From Rhodospirillales bacterium 69-11 (GTDB lineage: Bacteria > Pseudomonadota > Alphaproteobacteria > Acetobacterales > Acetobacteraceae), in NCBI GenBank assembly GCA_001898425.1, contig MKTV01000071.1, forward strand, positions 56,116 through 99,221: DNA of 43,106 nucleotides. The letters run 5' to 3'. A program made the translations under genes and the position numbers. Each line of letters opens with the position of its first letter. The first letter of the stretch is position 1. Positions 23,639 to 31,942 of the stretch are shown one piece after another. A model generated the notes under the pieces. That model did no database searches. It saw only the letters and a list, made by a program, of their open reading frames with translations, and was not told the origin of the DNA.

Positions 23639-25237
23639 CTACTGCAGCACCAGGGCGTCGGTCAGGTCGCCGATCCGCGCGCCGCCCGCCTTCGCCATCG
23701 CCTCGTCCCGCATGGCGACGCCCGGCAGCGTGGGCAGCGACCAGCGATGCGTGATGAAGCGGATGATCGAGGTCGTGTCGTAGAGCGTGTGGTCCACCAC
23801 GCCCTTCTTCGCGAAGGGCGAGATGATCATCGCCGGAATGCGCGAGCCGGGGCCGAAGCGATCGGCCTTCGGCGGCGCGGCGTGGTCCCACCAGCCGCCG
23901 TTCTCGTCATACGTCACCACGACCAGCATGTGATCCCATTGCGGGCTCTTCTCGAGGTGGCGCAGCACGTCGGCGATGTGCTCGTCCCCCTTCGCCACGT
24001 CGGCGTAGCCGGCATGCTCGTTCAGATCGCCCTGCGGCTTGTAGAAGGTGACCGTGGGCAGCTTCCCCGCGTCGATCGCGGCGATGAAGTCCGTGCCGCC
24101 CATGCCGCCGTCCCGCAGGTGCTTCTCGCGGTTGGCCTTGCCCTCCGGGGTCGCCGGAGCGAAGGCCTCGAAATAGTTGAACGGCTGGTGATGGGTCTGG
24201 AAGCGCGGCACGTTGGTGCCGTCGATGTCCTCGTGCGGCTTGTGGCTCAGCGCGTAGCCCCAGGCACCGGCATACCAGGCCCAGTCCACGTTCGCCGCCG
24301 TCAGCAGGTCACCGATCGTCTGCGCCGTCTGCGGCGGCAGGGTGGTCGCCAGCTTGCCGTCGACCGTCGTCTGCGTCGGGTCGGCGTTGTTGGACGGCGG
24401 GAACGGCGGCTGCATCGTGTTCACCGCGTAGTAGTCCGGCGTCAGATTGGTGCTCGCCTCGAACAGCGGCTTGCCCTGCATCGCCGACGGCGGCGACTTG
24501 GCCGCGATCTTCAGCGTGACGCCGTCCGCCTCCAGGATGCTGACCGGCGGGTTCTTGCCGCCTTCCACCGGATTGACGCCATGGTTGGGATAGCGCGGCG
24601 CGCACGCGCAGATCAGGAAGAAGTGGTTCAGGAAGGAGCCGCCGAACGCCCCCTGGAAGAAGTTGTCCGCCAGCACGTAGCGGCTGGCCCAGCCCCACAG
24701 CGGCAGATCCTCGGGCTGCGGCGCGAAATAGCCCATCACCATCCCGCCCGAGTCGCCCCAGGCCGCGAACATGTCGTTCTTGCCGCCATTGATCTGCATC
24801 TGGTTTTCGTAGAACCGGTGATACAGATCCCGGTTGGCATAGCGCAGCGGGTTCGTCGCCTCCTTGGAGACCTGGCCGTACAGGGCGGACACAGGGTAGG
24901 GATGGTTGAACGTCCCGAGCCAGGCCTCGCTCTGCGCCTGGGTGGCGGGAACCGGGGCTTCGGGCGCGCCCTTGGCGACGCCAGCCGGCGTGCCGCCCCA
25001 GATCGGCGGAAGGCCCTTCAACGGCGTGCCGTCCCGGTCACGCTGCACGAACTGCTCCGGCTTGGCATCGGCCAGCCCGTTGGCGCCGGGGAAACCGCCG
25101 TAGAGGTTATCGAAGCTGCGGTTCTCGGCGTAGATCACCACCACGGTCTGGATCGCGCTCAGGTCCGCCGCCCGGGCGATCGGCGATGCGCCGAGCACGA
25201 CGGTCAGGGCCGTGAGCGCCAGCTTGCGTTTCAGCAT
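23639..25237 (-). CDS. secreted acid phosphatase / phospholipase C family phosphoesterase (AcpA-like)
   Basis: The protein has 532 residues with a signal peptide (MLKRKLALTALTVVLGASPIARAA). The family motif IYAENRSFDNLYGGFPGANGL follows at about 35-55, with FFQGAFGGSFLNHFFLICACAP, the metal-ligand segment VVVTYDENGGWWDHAAPP and RIPAMIISPFAKKGVVDHTLYDTTSIIRFI. These place it in the phosphoesterase superfamily of Francisella AcpA and bacterial phospholipase C. It would hydrolyse phosphomonoesters or phospholipids in the periplasm or outside. GAGAGG precedes the ATG at 25237. It is divergent from a di-haem peroxidase gene over 127 bases. I see no Pho box there. Confidence 0.9.
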   Translation of the reverse strand: MLKRKLALTALTVVLGASPIARAADLSAIQTVVVIYAENRSFDNLYGGFPGANGLADAKPEQFVQRDRDGTPLKGLPPIWGGTPAGVAKGAPEAPVPATQAQSEAWLGTFNHPYPVSALYGQVSKEATNPLRYANRDLYHRFYENQMQINGGKNDMFAAWGDSGGMVMGYFAPQPEDLPLWGWASRYVLADNFFQGAFGGSFLNHFFLICACAPRYPNHGVNPVEGGKNPPVSILEADGVTLKIAAKSPPSAMQGKPLFEASTNLTPDYYAVNTMQPPFPPSNNADPTQTTVDGKLATTLPPQTAQTIGDLLTAANVDWAWYAGAWGYALSHKPHEDIDGTNVPRFQTHHQPFNYFEAFAPATPEGKANREKHLRDGGMGGTDFIAAIDAGKLPTVTFYKPQGDLNEHAGYADVAKGDEHIADVLRHLEKSPQWDHMLVVVTYDENGGWWDHAAPPKADRFGPGSRIPAMIISPFAKKGVVDHTLYDTTSIIRFITHRWSLPTLPGVAMRDEAMAKAGGARIGDLTDALVLQ

Positions 25238-25364
25238 CGGTTTCCTCTCAGGGGTCTCGATCGACGGTGATTTAGCTGAAGACGACGAGGAAGATGTTGC
25301 AGGTTGATGAAGATCATGCCGCGCGTCGAGCCAACCGCGCGGGCCTGCGGTAAGAGGCTGCTTC

Positions 25365-26600
25365 ATGACGCCGTTCCGCCTCCTGCGTGCCGTGCTGCCG
25401 CTGCTTCTCGCCGTGCCGGCCGCGGCGCAATCCCCTGCCCTGCCCTGGCCCGATCCCCCGCCCATCGCCGCCTCACGGGCCCGCGTCGCCGCGATCACAA
25501 CGCTCGGGCGCGACCTGTTCTTCGACCCGGCACTGTCCGCCTCGGGCCGCGTCGCCTGCGCCACCTGCCACGATCCCCGCTTCGGCTTCTCGCCGGCGAA
25601 TGCCGAGGCGGTGCAGCCGGGAGGCGCCACGCTGGAGCAGGTCGGCACCCGCGCCGTCCCCAGCCTGTCATACGCGCAGTTCTCTCCCTCCTTCTCGGAA
25701 CATTATTACGAGTCCGACGAGGATGGCGACGGCAGCGTCGATGCCGGCCCGACCGGCGGATTCACCTGGGACGGCCGCGCGAGCCGCGCGCGGGACCAGG
25801 CGCGCATCCCGCTGCTCGCGCCGAACGAGATGGCGAATGCCAGCCCGGCCGCCGTGGTGACGCGGCTGGCATCCGGCCCGCATGCCGCGGCGCTGCGCAC
25901 GCTCTACGGCCAGGATCTGTTCGCCGATCCCGACCGCGCCTTCGACGCGGTGCTGGACGCGCTGGAGGTGTTCCAGCAGGACCAGGCCACCTTCGCCCCG
26001 TTCACCAGCAAGTATGACGCCTGGCTGCGTGGTTCGGCGCAGTTGACCGCGGCGGAGGATCGCGGCCGCCGCCTGTTCGAGGATCCCGGGAAGGGCAACT
26101 GCGCCCAGTGCCACATCAGCCGCCCCAGTGGCTCCGGCGCGCTGCCGCTGTTCACCGATTATGGACTGGTGGCGTTGGGCGTTCCGCGCAACGTGGCGAT
26201 CCCGGCCAATCGCGATCCGGGGTATTTCGACCTCGGCCTGTGCGGGCCGGAGCGGCGCGACCTGACGGACCATCCCGATTATTGCGGGCTGTTCAAGACG
26301 CCCAGCCTGCGCAACGTCGCGCTGCGGCGCAGCTTCTTCCACAACGGGGTGATGCACAGCCTGCGCGATGCGGTGGCGTTCTACGTGGAGCGCGACGTCG
26401 CGCCGCAGCGCTGGTACCCGACCGACGCGCACGGCGTGGTGCGGAAGTTCGACGACTTGCCCGAGCGGTTCTGGGAGAACGTGAACGACGAGCCGCCCTT
26501 CGGCGGTGAAGCGGGCGATGCGCCGCGCCTCTCTCCGGCGGAGATCGACGACGTCGTCGCGTTCCTGCAGACGCTGACCGACGGCTACACCCCGCGCTGA
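25365..26600 (+). CDS. di-haem cytochrome c peroxidase / MauG family protein
   Basis: The protein has 411 residues with a signal peptide (MTPFRLLRAVLPLLLAVPAAAQ). Two c-type haem sites are present: CATCH (Cys65, Cys68, His69) after LGRDLFFDPALSASGRVACATC, and CAQCH (Cys246, Cys249, His250). TPSLRNVALRRSFFHNGVMHSLRDAVAFY is typical of the family. It acts in the periplasm, reducing hydrogen peroxide or oxidising a protein or small molecule. An acidic DEDGDGSVDAG loop (about 119-129) resembles an EF-hand calcium loop. GGTAAGAGG lies just upstream of the ATG at 25365. It is divergent from the AcpA-like gene, and a shared regulator is possible. Confidence 0.92.
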   Translation: MTPFRLLRAVLPLLLAVPAAAQSPALPWPDPPPIAASRARVAAITTLGRDLFFDPALSASGRVACATCHDPRFGFSPANAEAVQPGGATLEQVGTRAVPSLSYAQFSPSFSEHYYESDEDGDGSVDAGPTGGFTWDGRASRARDQARIPLLAPNEMANASPAAVVTRLASGPHAAALRTLYGQDLFADPDRAFDAVLDALEVFQQDQATFAPFTSKYDAWLRGSAQLTAAEDRGRRLFEDPGKGNCAQCHISRPSGSGALPLFTDYGLVALGVPRNVAIPANRDPGYFDLGLCGPERRDLTDHPDYCGLFKTPSLRNVALRRSFFHNGVMHSLRDAVAFYVERDVAPQRWYPTDAHGVVRKFDDLPERFWENVNDEPPFGGEAGDAPRLSPAEIDDVVAFLQTLTDGYTPR

Positions 26601-26604
26601 CGAC

Positions 26605-26623
26605 GCCCGACCCGCGATCGGGC
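26605..26623. terminator. short hairpin between convergent genes
   Basis: GCCCGA and TCGGGC pair around a 7-base loop, 4 bases after the peroxidase stop and before the convergent PRISE stop at 26642. Without a U-run this is only a possible bidirectional terminator. Confidence 0.35.
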
Positions 26624-26641
26624 CCGCAGCGGCGGCCGCGA

Positions 26642-27733
26642 TCAGCCGGGCGACGGGAGCAGCCGCTTGCGCTGGAACACCTCGAACCATTTGCGGAACA
26701 TCGCCTCGGTGTCCATCACCGCATGGAATCCGGCCTGCTGCAGCTTGATGGTCGAGACGATCGACGGCGCTCCGTGTTCGTCATGGCCGTGGCGCATCTG
26801 GTAGTCGGCATATTCCATCGATTGCCCGACGAATGCCGACAGGCCGGGCGAGACGAGGCCGAAGCGCGTGCGGACGCCGTCCCACGCCGCCTGCCCCGCC
26901 GGTTCGAGCCATGTGCGCAGGGAGAACGGGGCGGGCTCGCCCGCCTCCATGCCGACCGCCTCCGCGATCGCGGGCCAGACGTTGCGCCAGACGAAGACAT
27001 CGCCATTGGTGACGTTGAACACCTCGTTGCGCGCGGCCGCCGCCTCGCCGGCCCAGGCGATCGCTTCGGCCAGCAAATCGGCATCAACCGCCTGTCCCAC
27101 CCGGTCCGCGCCGCCCGGATAGGGCAGCACGCGCCCGGTCTCGCGCGCCAGCGCGGCATGCACACCGAGCGCGGGGATCAGGTTCATGGCGCCGCCGATC
27201 GCCTCTCCCACGATCAGCACGGGCCGCAGAACGGTCCAGCCGCAATCGGAGTCGGCCAGCCGCGCGCGAAGGTAATCCTCCTGCGCCCAGTAGAAGTTCG
27301 CTTGGCTGCGCAGTTCCGACCGCCCCTCCCGCGCGGGAACCTTCATGGGGCGGACATGCACGCCATAGGCCTTGGTGCCCTGCAGCAGCGTCACGTGGCG
27401 CAGGTCGGGGCTGGCGGCCAGCAGCGGCTCGAGGAGGTTGCGCAGCATCTGGTCGTTCGTTGCGATCTGCTGCTGTGCCTGCCAGCCGGCGACCAGGCCG
27501 GGCATCTCGAACAGCGCCGCGTAGACCAGATGCGTCACGCCGGTCAGGCCGCCGACGACCTGCCGGCAGGCGGCCGCATCGGTGAGGTCGAGCGGCAGGC
27601 AGGTCGCGCCATGCGTCTCATGCGGCTGGCGACGGGAGAGGCCGATGACCTCGCACTCCGCCCGGGCCGCGAACTGCTTCAGGGCCGCGAAGCCCACCAG
27701 GCCGGTCGCACCAGCCACCACCACTTTCTTCAT
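26642..27733 (-). CDS. PRISE-family SDR (progesterone 5-beta-reductase / iridoid synthase-like)
   Basis: The protein has 363 residues. The NADP-binding motif GATGLVG is at 8-14. The distinctive PRISE residues are present: Lys121 in LLQGTKAYGVHV, matching the GRKHYMGP lysine, and Tyr148 in NFYWAQEDYL, matching NFYYDLED of plant progesterone 5-beta-reductase. GWTVLRPVLIVG follows. PRISE enzymes reduce activated C=C bonds of enones and 3-oxo-4-ene steroids with NADPH. The bacterial role is unknown. The ATG at 27733 has AGGGAACGC upstream; an in-frame GTG at 27745 is less likely. It stands alone, convergent with the peroxidase. Confidence 0.85.
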   Translation of the reverse strand: MKKVVVAGATGLVGFAALKQFAARAECEVIGLSRRQPHETHGATCLPLDLTDAAACRQVVGGLTGVTHLVYAALFEMPGLVAGWQAQQQIATNDQMLRNLLEPLLAASPDLRHVTLLQGTKAYGVHVRPMKVPAREGRSELRSQANFYWAQEDYLRARLADSDCGWTVLRPVLIVGEAIGGAMNLIPALGVHAALARETGRVLPYPGGADRVGQAVDADLLAEAIAWAGEAAAARNEVFNVTNGDVFVWRNVWPAIAEAVGMEAGEPAPFSLRTWLEPAGQAAWDGVRTRFGLVSPGLSAFVGQSMEYADYQMRHGHDEHGAPSIVSTIKLQQAGFHAVMDTEAMFRKWFEVFQRKRLLPSPG

Positions 27734-27843
27734 GCGTTCCCTCACGCCCCATCCGAACCACCGGCCAGTGCGCGGTATCCTAGAGCATGTTCGGCCCGCA
27801 TCCGCTCACCCGGCCACCGATGCGCCCGGTTCCCGGCGGCGCG

Positions 27844-29553
27844 TCAATCGGCGCGGGTGAACAGCACCTCGCTGCCGGACACATGGAACTGGCTCGCATG
27901 ATAGCCGCCCAGCAGCTTGATGTCGGCGATCTGCTCGGGCGCGAGGGACCCGGCGAGCCGCACGAGCAGGTCGCCGCCATAGGCCGCGGGCCGGAACTCG
28001 GCAGCGATGTCGGTCCGCGCGAAGTTGAAGGCCGCCCGGTCGCCGTCGAGCGAGACAGGGACGTGGAACCCGCTCGCGCCGGCCGGCCCGTGGAAGGCGA
28101 TCCGGTCCCCGCCGAAGGCGAGCATGCCCGAGGTGATGTGGATGATCCCGCCGTCGCTGCGCGCGTCGAGCTGCACTGTCCCGCCATTCTCGATGTCCAC
28201 GCGTCCGCCGGCGCGTTGCTGCAGCGGCGCCGCGATCTCGATCGTGCTGGCGGCTCCGGTCGCCAGGATGCGCCCTTCGTTGACCAGCGTGCCGTGATAG
28301 TCGTGCACGGTGTAGGCGTCGGCGGCATGCACGAAGGCCCCGGCGGCGATCGTCATGTGCGAGACGTCATACAGCCCTTCGATCGTGCCCGTGTTCAGGA
28401 AGAAGGCGTTCGTCGGACCTGAACCGGGCGGACCGGACTGGCCGAACTGGATGAGTGTCTGGTTGTGGTTCTCGATCGTCCCGGCATTGCGGATGTTGCC
28501 GGTGGTCACCAGGGAATGATGGGTGCCGAACGCATCGTCGATGGCAATGCTGCCCGTGTTAATGAAGCTTCCATGCATCGCGATATCGTCGGAACTGCCG
28601 CCGGTGATCCTGATCTGGCCGTCGTTGCGGAACGTGCCGTCACCGATGACATGCAGGCTGGCGGTCAGCGCCCCCACCTGGCCGCGCTGCAGGATGATCT
28701 GCCCGGTGTTGCGGAACATCGCGCCCGCCGCGATGTCGATCGTCGTGAACGAATTCCCGATGCTTGGCCGCGTCAGGATCGTGCCGCTGTTGGTCAGCAG
28801 CCCCTCGACGTCAAGCGCCAATGTGCCCTCGAGGTTTTGGATGACGCCGGCGGCGACGTTGCGCCCGTGATAGGTGAACGTGACGGGCCGGTCGCCATCG
28901 TCGACGGCGAGCACGGCGTACTCGGGCGGAGCGACGGTGTCGGTGTAGTCGACGGTAGAACCCGAGAAATACGTGACGGTGGGCGGAGTCGATCCGGGCG
29001 GGATCGGGCTGTGCCGCGTGCCGTAGGCGGGCGCCCAGGCCTCGGCGGCGCTGCCCTTGCTCCACCAGCGGCGATCGGCATTCTCCTGGTAGACACGCCC
29101 GTTCTCGTAGGCCAGCGCGATCACCCGCGCGGTGGTCGGGTCCACCGTGCCGTTCACCGCCACGCGGTGATCGGCCGTGATGGTGTAGCGGTCGCCGTTC
29201 GCGTCGGTGACCCCGGGCTTGGCAATGCCGGACAGGACCGCTCCGACCACCACGGTGTTGTCAGGAGACGCAACGCCGACCAGCGGGCTGACCGGGGTGC
29301 CGTAAGGCGGCGACCAGGAATCCCCGGGGGACGACTTGCTCCACCAGAGCCGCGCCGCATTCTCCTGCCAGATCCGGCCATGCTCGTAGGCGAGCACGAG
29401 CACGTCCCGGCTCGTCTGGTCGACGATGCCGTTCACGACGACCTGACCGCCCCGGAGGCTCCATCGGGTTCCGGCGGCATCCACGATGACCCCGTCCTCG
29501 GACCGCAGAATCGTGTTGTCGGCTGAGGCCGCCATTGCGTTTTCCCCCGGCAT
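27844..29553 (-). CDS. repeat protein: two WWSK-W-P-YGT modules plus NxGxI beta-helix-like region
   Basis: The protein has 569 residues and I cannot assign a function. Residues 11-92 and 98-184 are two copies of one module: DNT...DAAGTRWSL...VVVNGIVDQTSRDVLVLAYEHGRIWQENAARLWWSK......W-P-YGT--SP, with the second diverged. Residues 195-245 form a linker (YFSGSTVDYTDTVAPPEYAVLAVDDG). From about 250 to 440 seven short motifs N-x-G-x-I recur (LTNSGTI, FRNTGQI, FRNDGQI, FINTGSI, IRNAGTI, FLNTGTI, LVNEGRI), as in right-handed beta-helices of adhesins. There is no N-terminal signal peptide, so secretion by a type I route or an internal location is possible. AGGAGGGG precedes the ATG at 29553. Composition resembles its neighbours. 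Confidence 0.75.
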   Translation of the reverse strand: MPGENAMAASADNTILRSEDGVIVDAAGTRWSLRGGQVVVNGIVDQTSRDVLVLAYEHGRIWQENAARLWWSKSSPGDSWSPPYGTPVSPLVGVASPDNTVVVGAVLSGIAKPGVTDANGDRYTITADHRVAVNGTVDPTTARVIALAYENGRVYQENADRRWWSKGSAAEAWAPAYGTRHSPIPPGSTPPTVTYFSGSTVDYTDTVAPPEYAVLAVDDGDRPVTFTYHGRNVAAGVIQNLEGTLALDVEGLLTNSGTILTRPSIGNSFTTIDIAAGAMFRNTGQIILQRGQVGALTASLHVIGDGTFRNDGQIRITGGSSDDIAMHGSFINTGSIAIDDAFGTHHSLVTTGNIRNAGTIENHNQTLIQFGQSGPPGSGPTNAFFLNTGTIEGLYDVSHMTIAAGAFVHAADAYTVHDYHGTLVNEGRILATGAASTIEIAAPLQQRAGGRVDIENGGTVQLDARSDGGIIHITSGMLAFGGDRIAFHGPAGASGFHVPVSLDGDRAAFNFARTDIAAEFRPAAYGGDLLVRLAGSLAPEQIADIKLLGGYHASQFHVSGSEVLFTRAD

Positions 29554-29815
29554 TGCGCCCCTCCTGTCGCGTGCCTCACGAATCGAGGACCGGCGCAGGG
29601 AGCGTCGCGCGGGATTATCGCGCCGTTACGCCTGCGCGCCGCAGTCGAGAGCGGGGCGCGAGCGCTTATGATGCGGATGCAGGTTCATGACGTTGCTGCA
29701 TGACGCAAATCACATGCTGGGGGATGCGATCCGTCATAGTCGGCACGGAGTGACAATGATCGCGGGCTGCGTCGCGGGTACTTCGTGCGACGAGAGCGAT
29801 CGGGGTGGAGGCGGG

Positions 29816-30100
29816 TCAGCACTCCGCGGCGGCGGGCGCGAACTCGTTCAGCAGCCGTGCCAAAGCGCGGCCGGAAATCACCTCGAGCTGGGCGGCCGTG
29901 CCGGAGAACAGCGTCGATGTCTCGCATTCCGGGTCCTTGCGCAGGACCCGACGCTCCTCCTCGGCGATCATGTTGCGCAGGCGAGATCCAAGCGGCAGGG
30001 ACAGGATGCGACGAACGTCGACCAGGGCGAACCAGGGTTCCCCGCTCATCCAGACACAACGCACGGAATCGCTGACGCGCGGTCCAGACTCCACCGCCAT
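29816..30100 (-). CDS. mini Bro-N domain protein (phage antirepressor-like)
   Basis: The protein has 94 residues. VRCVWMSGEPWFALVDVRRILSLPLGSRLRNMIAEEERRVLRKD...SGTAAQLEVISGRALARLLNE follows the Bro-N pattern (GEPWFVxxDVxxxLGL...LxxDEK......ISExGLYxLIxxS). That domain binds DNA at the N-terminus of phage antirepressors and baculovirus BRO proteins. Here it makes up the whole protein, with no C-terminal partner domain. The ATG at 30100 has AGGAG six bases upstream; an ATG at 30133 would add 11 residues without a ribosome site. It is upstream of the repeat-protein gene on the same strand (262-base gap, somewhat less GC-rich, no feature identified). No other phage genes are nearby. Confidence 0.7.
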   Translation of the reverse strand: MAVESGPRVSDSVRCVWMSGEPWFALVDVRRILSLPLGSRLRNMIAEEERRVLRKDPECETSTLFSGTAAQLEVISGRALARLLNEFAPAAAEC

Positions 30101-30245
30101 CCGGCACTCCTCTCCGTCGAACGGAGAAGCCATGCGCGCCGCTATGGGCGATGATGTGGCGGCCCTGCCCAGATGCGGTCACGATGAGAGAGAGCGATGC
30201 CCGCGGGTGCGGGGGGCCGAACGGCGTGGGCGGGGACGCCCCCGT

Positions 30246-30327
30246 GTCATGGTCGCGCTTGTCGCGGCCATCCACGACTTTCCTTGCCACACGACGTCGT
30301 GGATGGCCGGCCGTCGCCGGCCATGAC
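30246..30327. repeat. palindromic intergenic repeat (GTCATGGYCGSG family)
   Basis: Arms 30246-30278 and 30296-30327 pair from GTCATGG to CCACGAC around a 17-base loop, with inner GC-rich dyads in each arm. This is the same family as at 18513. Degenerate CGACCRCGGCACGG units follow up to about 30385. The element lies in the 303-base gap between the aminotransferase stop and the Bro-N start. Nothing else is recognisable in that gap. Confidence 0.85.
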
Positions 30328-30403
30328 ACGGGGGGTGCCGACCGCGGCACGGGGACGCGCCGACCACGGCACGGAGGGGCCGTGCCGGCAGCAACACGGG
30401 GGG

Positions 30404-31561
30404 CTATCGCCAGGCGCGGAGGCGCTCCGCGGCTTCGGTCATGTCCGCCTCCGGTCCGCAGTAGCTGAACCGCACGAAGCGGTTGCCTCGGGTGCGGTCG
30501 AAGTCGACGCCGGGTGTGGCGGCGACTGCTGCCTCGGCCAGCATGCGCGCGCAGAATGCGACGCTGTCGTTCGAACGGTCGCCAATGTCGGCGTAGAGGT
30601 AGAACGCGCCCTCGGCCGGCGACAGGCGAGAGAACCCGGCGCGCGGCAGCGCCGCCAGCAGATGATCGCGGGAGCGGCGATAACGCGCGACGTTCGCCTG
30701 CAGTTCAGGATGGCAGTCGAACGCCGCCTCGGCCGCGACCTGCGCGACGTAGGGCGCGGAGATGAACAGGTTCTGCGCCAGGCATTCGACCGGGCGCACG
30801 AGATCCTCCGGCAGCACCAGCCAGCCGATGCGCCATCCCGTCATCGAGAAGTATTTGGAGAAGCTGTTCACCACCACCGCATGCGGGCTGTAGGCGGCCG
30901 CGGTCGCGATCGGGCTGTCGTAGGTCAGGCCGTGATAGATCTCGTCGCTGATCAGCCGCACCCCGTTCGCATCGCACCAGGCGGCGATGGCGGCGAGTTC
31001 CTCGGGGTGCAGCATCGTACCGGCCGGATTGCACGGGCTCGCCACGATCAGCCCGTCCGGGCGCGGGTCGAGCCGCTCCAGCGCTGCGACCGTCGGCTGG
31101 AATCGCGTCTCCGCCCCGGCTTCCAGGATCACCGGGGTGATCCCCAGGGCGGTGAGGATGTTGACGTAGGGCGGATAGAACGGGGCCGCCATGGCCACCC
31201 GGTCGCCGGGATCGAAGGCGGCGAGGAAGGCCAGCGGAAACGCCCCCGAGGCGCCGACCGTGACCGCGATCCGCTCCACGGGCACCTCGGTCCCGTACCA
31301 GTCCCGGATATGCGCGGCGATGCGCGCGCGCAGGGAGGGCAGGCCGAACGCCTCGGTGTAGCCCAGCGGGTGGCCGGAGCGAAGGGCGGTGGCGACGGCG
31401 TCGAGCGCACCTTGCGGGGCGCCGGTGCCGGGCTGGCCCACCTCCATGCGGATCACGTGCGGTGCGCCGGCCGGCAGGGCCGCCTGCCGCGCGTTCGCGG
31501 CCGCGATCACGTCCATCACCAGGAATGGCGGCGCCGACGCGCCTCGGCCGACCTTCAGCAT
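30404..31561 (-). CDS. class I/II PLP-dependent aminotransferase
   Basis: The protein has 385 residues of fold type I. VGQPGTGAPQGALDAVATAL and LGYTEAFGLPSLRARIAAHI are N-terminal substrate and dimer elements. VASPCNPAGTML holds Asn178. ISDEIYHGLTYD has Asp206 and Tyr209, which contact the cofactor. VNSFSKYFSMTGWRIGW has the Schiff-base Lys236 and Arg244, and Arg in RFSYCG should bind the substrate carboxylate. It is an aspartate/alanine-type aminotransferase of uncertain specificity. It is last in a three-gene run, 4 bases after the small secreted protein, itself 26 bases after the GGT-like gene. That suggests amino acid or peptide salvage. Confidence 0.92.
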   Translation of the reverse strand: MLKVGRGASAPPFLVMDVIAAANARQAALPAGAPHVIRMEVGQPGTGAPQGALDAVATALRSGHPLGYTEAFGLPSLRARIAAHIRDWYGTEVPVERIAVTVGASGAFPLAFLAAFDPGDRVAMAAPFYPPYVNILTALGITPVILEAGAETRFQPTVAALERLDPRPDGLIVASPCNPAGTMLHPEELAAIAAWCDANGVRLISDEIYHGLTYDSPIATAAAYSPHAVVVNSFSKYFSMTGWRIGWLVLPEDLVRPVECLAQNLFISAPYVAQVAAEAAFDCHPELQANVARYRRSRDHLLAALPRAGFSRLSPAEGAFYLYADIGDRSNDSVAFCARMLAEAAVAATPGVDFDRTRGNRFVRFSYCGPEADMTEAAERLRAWR

Positions 31562-31565
31562 GGGC

Positions 31566-31916
31566 TCAGTTGTACCAGGTGATCTTGCTCGCCTTCACCT
31601 TCAGCGGGTCGTTCGGATCCTCGGTTCCCTGGACCGTGACCACGCAGGGCGTCCCCTTGGCCGTGCAGTCCTTGGTGAGCCGGCCGGTGTCGGCCGCGGG
31701 AAGGCCCGTGGCATCGATCTGGTAGTGCATGGTCGCCGGCGAGCCGATTCCCAGCACGCAGGCCTTCGCGGACGTGCAGATGATGCGGCCGGGTCCGGCC
31801 GAGGTGGCGTCCTCGGCGCGGGCGGAGGCGGAAGCGGCAAGCGCGAGCAGCGCGCCGAGCGTCGTGACGAAGCCGGCCCGAGACCAGCGGGAGCGGCGGA
31901 ACGGCGTCTGGGTCAT
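31566..31916 (-). CDS. small secreted protein with four cysteines, unknown function
   Basis: The protein has 116 residues. The N-terminus MTQTPFRRSRWSRAGFVTTLGALLALAASASARAE is a signal peptide with a strongly basic n-region; cleavage is likely after ASARA. The mature part of about 80 residues holds four cysteines in two pairs (IICTSAKACVLG and TKDCTAKGTPCVVT), consistent with two disulfides in the periplasm. It ends VKASKITWYN. I do not recognise the family. AAGGA precedes the ATG at 31916. It sits between the GGT-like and aminotransferase genes with 26- and 4-base gaps, so it is co-transcribed. A DsbA-like gene lies two genes away on the other strand. Confidence 0.8.
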   Translation of the reverse strand: MTQTPFRRSRWSRAGFVTTLGALLALAASASARAEDATSAGPGRIICTSAKACVLGIGSPATMHYQIDATGLPAADTGRLTKDCTAKGTPCVVTVQGTEDPNDPLKVKASKITWYN

Positions 31917-31942
31917 CGAGAGCGATATCCTTCGTGATCGGA

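Noticed and set aside
27780-27800. TAGAGCATG-like sequence resembling a rhizobial intergenic repeat
   Set aside because: The match is only about ten bases and has no second arm, so chance is enough.
29816-30385. Prophage remnant around the Bro-N-like gene
   Set aside because: No integrase, structural or lysis genes, no attachment-site duplication and no clear compositional shift. Only the single domain similarity remains.
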